Shown here piece by piece: positions 58,645 to 64,000 of a stretch of 64,000 bases of DNA. Position numbers and translations under genes: made by a program. Each line of letters opens with the position of its first letter. Positions within the stretch are counted from its first letter, which is position 1. The stretch spans positions 62,001-126,000 of the forward strand of contig NW_027441288.1 in the NCBI RefSeq assembly GCF_949628215.1. Direction: 5' to 3'. This stretch comes from Phalacrocorax aristotelis (lineage: Eukaryota; Chordata; Aves; Suliformes; Phalacrocoracidae). The notes beneath the pieces were generated by a model. That model searched no databases, was not told the DNA's origin, and saw only the letters and a program-made list of their open reading frames with translations.

Positions 58645-59372
58645 CCACCAGCGCTCTCCGGCCCCCGGACACGGCCGCGCTGCTCTCTCAGGCGGCTGCC
58701 GCAGGCGAGGCTCGGGCACCGCCAGGCCTCCAGGCGTCCCGAGGGGCTGCCGGCCACCGCAGGGGATGGCTGCCGGCGGCCGGACCGCCGCGGCGCTCCC
58801 CGCCCAGCTCCGAGCAGGCTCCGCCGGCCGCGGGCTTCCCACGCCGGGCCGCAGAGGGGCCCCGGCACCGCACAGGGACGCCTCGCGACCCGGCCGCCAC
58901 ACGCACCGGCCCTTCGGCCTCCACACGCACCGCTCCCGCCCCCGCTCCGACGCGCACGCGCCACCGGAAGCCCGAGCCCCGCGGGGCGGCCCTTAAAGGG
59001 CGGCCGGAAGGAACGGCCCCCACCGGCCCCGCCCCCGCGCCGGACCGCCCCCGCGCCCAGCCGGTGAGCGCCAGCGCCCCCTGCTGGCCGGGCCGCGCTC
59101 AGCTCGCGAGGGCGCCGAGGGCCGGGCGGGGCGGGGCGGGACGCCCCGGCTCGGGGCCAGCGCCTTCTCGGGGCGAGCGGGAAACCCCTGCGGGCCCCGG
59201 TCACGGCCGGGCAGAGCCGCGCGCCCTCCGAGAGCTGCTGAACGGGGCTGCCGCTCGTGACACATACCGAGCCGTCTGCGACGGGAGCGGGCAGAGGAGG
59301 AAGGGGCCGGCGGCCGCGGGGCCTGGCCGCAGGCGGGGGGGAGGGGCTGGGGCCCGGGGGGCCGCCCCCCTA
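58645..59372 (-). promoter_or_regulatory. CpG island A (right)
   Basis: Mirror of 17,331-18,060. The exon ends at 58,645 with donor GT at 58,643-58,644. It abuts minisatellite at 59,373. The TATA-like word is CTTTAAGG as in unit B, whereas left island A has TTTTAAGG, so this site fits exchange among the four islands. Confidence 0.6.
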
Positions 59373-62300
59373 CTCACAGTTCCCTCACAGTTCCCTCACA
59401 GTTCCCTCACAGTTCCTTCCCAGTACATAACAGTTACCTCCCAGTACATCCCAGTACATCCCAGTAGATCCTGGTACATCCCAAATCCCTGCCAGTTCCA
59501 CCCGGTACAACCCAGTACAAGCCTGTACATCCTAGTTCCTCCACAGTACATCCCAGGGCATCCCCGCACATTGTAGTGCCTCCCAGTACATCCCAGTTCC
59601 CTCCCAGTACTGGGAGGGACCTGGGATGTACTGGGAGGGACCTGGGATGTACTGGGAGGGACCTGGGATGTACTGGGAGGGAACTGGGATGTACTGGGAT
59701 GTAATGGGACGGAACTGGGATGTATTGGGAGGCACTGGGAAAGAAGTGGTAGCGAACCGGGAGGGAATTGGGATGTACGGGGATGAACTGGTAGGAAACT
59801 GGGATGTACTGGCATGGAACGGGGATGTATTGGGATGTACAGGAACGGAACTGGAATGTACTGCGATGTACTGGGATGTACTGGGAGCAAATTGGAATTT
59901 ACTGGGATGTACTGGGAGGAAACTGGGTTATACTGGGTGGAAACTGGAATATACTGGGAGGCACTGGGAGGGAAGTGGGTGTCAACTGGGACATTCCAGT
60001 TTCCTCCCAGTACATCCCAGTTCCCTACAAGTGCAGCCCAGTACATCCCATTTCCCGCCCAGTCCGTCCCAGTTCCCTCCCAGTCCGTCCCAGTTCCCTC
60101 CCAGTACATCCCAGTTCCCTCACAGTTCACACACAGTTCACTCCCAGTTCCATTCCAGTACATCCCAGTACATGCCAGTTCCCTCCCAGTACATCCCAGT
60201 TCCCTCACAGTTCACACACAGTTCACTCCCAGTTCCATTCCAGTACATCCCAGTACATGCCAGTTCCCTCCCAGTACATCACACTACATCCCAGTTCCCT
60301 CCCAGTTCCTGCTAAGTACACCCCAGTACTTCACAGTTCCCTCCCAGCACATCCCAATACGTCCCAGTTCCCCTCAGTACATAACACTTCCCTCCCAGTA
60401 CATACCAGTACATCCCAGTGTCCTCACAGTACGTCCCAGTTCCCTCCCAGTACATCCCAGTTCCCTCCCAGTCCGTCCCAATCCCCTCCCAGTACATCCC
60501 AGTTCCCTCCCAGTATGTCCCAGTACATCCCAGTTCCCTCCCAGTAAATCCCAGTTCCCTCCCAGTTCCCTCCCACTACATCCCAGTTCCCTCCCAGTAC
60601 ATACCAGTTCCCTCCCAGTACATCCCAGTACATCCTGGTACATCCCAGTTCCCACCCAGTACATCCTACTACATACCAGTTCACTCCCAGTACATCCCAG
60701 TTCCCTCCCAGTACATCCCAGTTCCCTCCCTGTTCCTTCCCATTACATAACAGTTACCTCCCAGTACATCCCAGTAGATCCTGGTACATCCCAAATCCCT
60801 GCCAGTTCCACCCGGTACAACCCAGTACAAGCCTGTACATCCTAGTTCCTCCACAGTACATCCCAGGGCATCCCCGCACATTGTAGTGCCTCCCAGTACA
60901 TCCCAGTTCCCTCCCAGTACTGGGAGGGACCTGGGATGTACTGGGAGGGACCTGGGATGTACTGGGAGGGAACTGGGATGTACTGGGATGTAATGGGACG
61001 GAACTGGGATGTATTGGGAGGCACTGGGAAAGAAGTGGTAGTGAACCGGGAGGGAATTGGGATGTACGGGGATGAACTGGTAGGTAACTGGGATGTACTG
61101 GCATGGAACTGGGATGTATTGGGATGTACAGGAACGGAACTGGAATGTACTGGGATGTACTGGGAGCGAACTGGGATTTACTGGGATGTACTGGGAGGAA
61201 ACTGGGATATACTGGGAGGAAACTGGGAGGGAAGTGGGTGTCAACTGGGACATTCCAGTTTCCTCCCAGTACATCCCAGTTCCCTACCAGTGCATCCCAG
61301 TCCGTCTCAGTTCCCTCCCAGTCCGTCCCAGTTCCCTCCCAGTCCGTCCCAGTTCCCTCCCAGTCCGTCCCAGTACATCCTACTACATACCAGTTCCCTG
61401 CCAGTTCACTACCGGTACACAACAGTTACCTCCCAGTACGTCCCAGTTCCCTCCCAGTACGTCCCAGTTCCGTCCCAGTTCCCTACCAGTGCGTCCTAGT
61501 TCCCTCCCAGTACGTCCCAGTTCCCTCTTAGTCCATTCCAGTTCCCTCCAGTATATCCCACTACATCCCAGTTCCCTCCAGTACATCTCAGTTCTCTCCC
61601 ATTTCCCTCCCAGTACATCCCAGTTCCCTCACAGTTCACACACAGTTCACTCCCAGTTCACACACAGTTCACTCCCAGTTCCATTCCAGTACATCCCAGT
61701 ACATGCCAGATCCCTCCCAGTACATCACACTACATCCCAGTTCCCTCCCAGTTGCTGCTAAGTACATCCCAGGACTTCACAGTTCCCTCCCAGCACATCC
61801 CAGTACGTCCCAGTTCCCCTCAGTACATAACACTTCCCTCCCAGTACATACCAGTACATCCCAGTGTCCTCACAGTACGTCCCAGTTCCCTCCCAGTACA
61901 TAACAGTTCCCTCCCAGTCCGTCCCAATCCCCTCCCAGTACGTCCCAGTTCCCTGCCACTATGTCCCAGTACATCCCAGTTCCCTCCCAGCACATCCCAG
62001 TTCCCTCCCAGTAAATCCCAGTTCCCTCCCAGTTCCCTCCCACTACATCCCAGTTCCCTCCCAGTACATACCAGTTCCCTCCCATTACATCCCAGTTCCT
62101 TCCCAGTACATCCCAGTTCCCACCCAGTACATCCTACTACATACCAGTTCCCTCCCAGTTCACTCCCAGTACATCCCAGTACTTCACAGTTCCCTCCCAG
62201 TACATCCCAGTACGTCCCAGTTCCCCTCAGTACATAACACTTCCCTCCCAGTACATAACAGTACATCCCAGTGTCCTCACAGTACGTCCCAGTTCCCTCA

Positions 62301-64000
62301 CAGTACATCCCAGTTCCCTACCAGTACATCCCAGTTCCCTCCCTGTTCCTTCCCAGTACATAACAGTTACCTCCCAGTACATCCCAGTACATCCCAGTAG
62401 ATCCTGGTACATCCCAAATCCCTGCCAGTTCCACCCGGTACAACCCAGTACAAGCCTGTACATCCTAGTGCCTCCACAGTACATCCCAGGGCATCCCCGC
62501 ACATTGTAGTGCCTCCCAGTACATCCCAGGTCCCTCCCAGTTCACTCCCAGTACACAACAGTTACCTCCCAGTACATCCCAGTACATCCTAGTAGATCCT
62601 GGTACATCCCAAATCCCTGCCAGTTCCACCCGGTACAACCCAGTACAAGCCTGTACATCCTAGTTCCTCCACGGTACATCCCACGACATCCCCGCACATT
62701 GTAGTGCCTCCCAGTACATCCCAGTTCCCTCCCAGTACTGGGAGGGACCTGGGATGTACTGGGAGGGAACTGGGACGTACTGGGAGGGAACTGGGATGTA
62801 CTGGGAGGGAACTGAGATGTACTGGGATGTAATGGGACGGAACTGGGATGTATTGGGAGGCACTGGGAAAGAAGTGGTAGTGAACCGGGAGGGAATTGGG
62901 ATGTACGGGGATGAACTGGTAGGAAACTGGGATGTACTGGCATGGAACGGGGATGTATTGGGATGTACAGGAACAGAACTGGAATGTACAGCGATGTATT
63001 GGCATGTACTGGCAGCGAGCTGGGATTTACTGGGATGTACTGGGAGGAAACTGGGATATACTGGGAGACACTGGGAGGGAAGTGGGTGTCAACTGGGACA
63101 TTCCAGTTTCCTCCCAGTACATCCCAGTTCCCTACCAGTGCAGCCCAGTACATCCCAGATCCCTCCCAGTACATCCCAGATCCCTCCCAGTCTGTCCCAG
63201 TACATCCCAGTACATCCCAGTTCCCTCACAGTACATCCCAGTTCCCTTACAGTTCACACACAGTTCACTCCCAGTTCCCTCCCAGTACATCCCAGTACAT
63301 GCCACTTTCCTCCAAGTAAATCCCAGTTCCCTCCCACTACATCCAAGTTCCCTAAAACTTCCCTCTAAGTACATCCCAGTACTTCACAGTTCACTCCCAG
63401 TACGTCCCAGTTCCCCTCAGTACATAACACTTCCCTCCCAGTACATACCAGTACATCCCAGTGTCCTCACAGTACGTCCCAGTTCCCTCCCAGTACATCC
63501 CAGTTCCCTACCAGTACATCCCAGTTACCTCCCTGTTCCTTCCCAGTACATAACAGTTACCTCCCAGTACATCCCAGTAGATCCTGGTACATCCCAAATC
63601 CCTGCCAGTTCCACCCGGTACAACCCAGTACAAGCCTGTACATCCTAGTTCCTCCACAGTACATCCCAGGGCATCCCCGCACATTGTAGTGCCTCCCAGT
63701 ACATCCCAGGTCCCTCCCAGTACTGGGAGGGAACTGGGATGTACTGGGAGGGAACTGCGATGTACTGGGAGGGACCTGGGATGTACTGGGATGTAATGGG
63801 ACGGAACTGGGATGTAATGGGACGGAACTGGGAAAGAAGTGGTAGTGAACCGGGAGGGAATTGGGATGTACGGGGATGAACTGGTAGGGAACTGGGATGT
63901 ACTGGCATGGAACGGGGATGTATTGGGATGTACAGGAACAGAACTGGAATGTACAGCGATGTATTGGCATGTACTGGCAGCGAGCTGGGATTTACTGGGA
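59373..64000. repeat. Outer-right minisatellite array
   Basis: Same modules as the outer-left array but with unit orientation reversed: the long half is C-rich on + and the short half G-rich. Reverse markers (CATTGTAGTGCC) lie at about 59,568, 60,884, 62,504, 62,697 and 63,680. The first ~2 kb resemble the mirror of 15,450-17,330 with indels of a few hundred bp, so the palindrome continues into the array with lower identity. The array runs past the window end. Confidence 0.95.

Larger units (their letters stand above)
42440..59372 (-). repeat. Right arm of the giant inverted repeat
   Basis: This is the reverse-complement partner of 17,331-34,283 with the same order of elements. Reading + it holds the truncated LTR, unit B, the purine-rich array with the ERV, the exon candidates, the second CpG island and CpG island A. 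Every identified landmark in the left arm has its counterpart here. Differences seen by eye include a gag stop codon at 47,970, two instead of three 25-bp repeats near 45,650, an 11-bp repeat difference near 45,550, one extra trinucleotide at 57,761, and a G/C difference in the 3' LTR near 52,179. Confidence 0.96.

Noticed and set aside
17331-59372. Palindrome as a pure assembly fold-back error
   Set aside because: Private differences and repeat-length differences between arms argue against it, though haplotype mis-joining cannot be excluded without reads.
1-64000. Telomeric or centromeric satellite identity
   Set aside because: No TTAGGG runs and no simple monomer satellite are seen. The array is a strand-switching minisatellite with unique-type islands between blocks.

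Overview
This is vertebrate, most likely avian, nuclear DNA. No prokaryotic gene organisation is visible. The bird inference rests on three things. The minisatellite is built from TCCCAGT-type words of the kind common on GC-rich avian microchromosomes. There are compact CpG-island promoters with GT/AG splice sites. There is also a class I (gamma-like) endogenous retrovirus (ERV) whose gag and pol remnants resemble bird elements. The species cannot be fixed from the sequence.

Layout. (1) 1-17,330 is a G/C strand-switching minisatellite with ~1.04 kb higher-order units. (2) 17,331-34,283 is a ~17 kb segment. In order it holds CpG island A, a second CpG island, small spliced-exon candidates, an ERV on the minus strand (24,174-29,796) inserted in a pyrimidine-rich tandem array, a shortened and partly replaced copy of the CpG-island unit (unit B, 31,211-33,689), and a truncated LTR. 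(3) 34,284-42,439 is the same minisatellite; its unit orientation flips near 40.2 kb. (4) 42,440-59,372 is the reverse complement of segment 2, near-identical but not identical. (5) 59,373-64,000 is minisatellite again, in the opposite unit orientation to segment 1.

The window is therefore one giant inverted repeat (arms ~17 kb, spacer ~8.2 kb). The minisatellite surrounding it is itself made of inverted G-rich and C-rich halves, so palindromes are nested at ~60 bp, ~1 kb and ~60 kb scales. Promoter-like islands point inward in both arms and both ERV copies point outward.

No long intact host protein gene was found. The best coding candidate is a short gene in each arm (22,124-23,788 and its mirror, about 86 codons over three exons), at low confidence. 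The two provirus copies are dead: gag and pol are broken, integrase catalytic residues are changed, the RT active-site box is altered, and env and the nucleocapsid zinc knuckle are not seen. The long open frames inside the minisatellite and the CpG islands are treated as composition artefacts.
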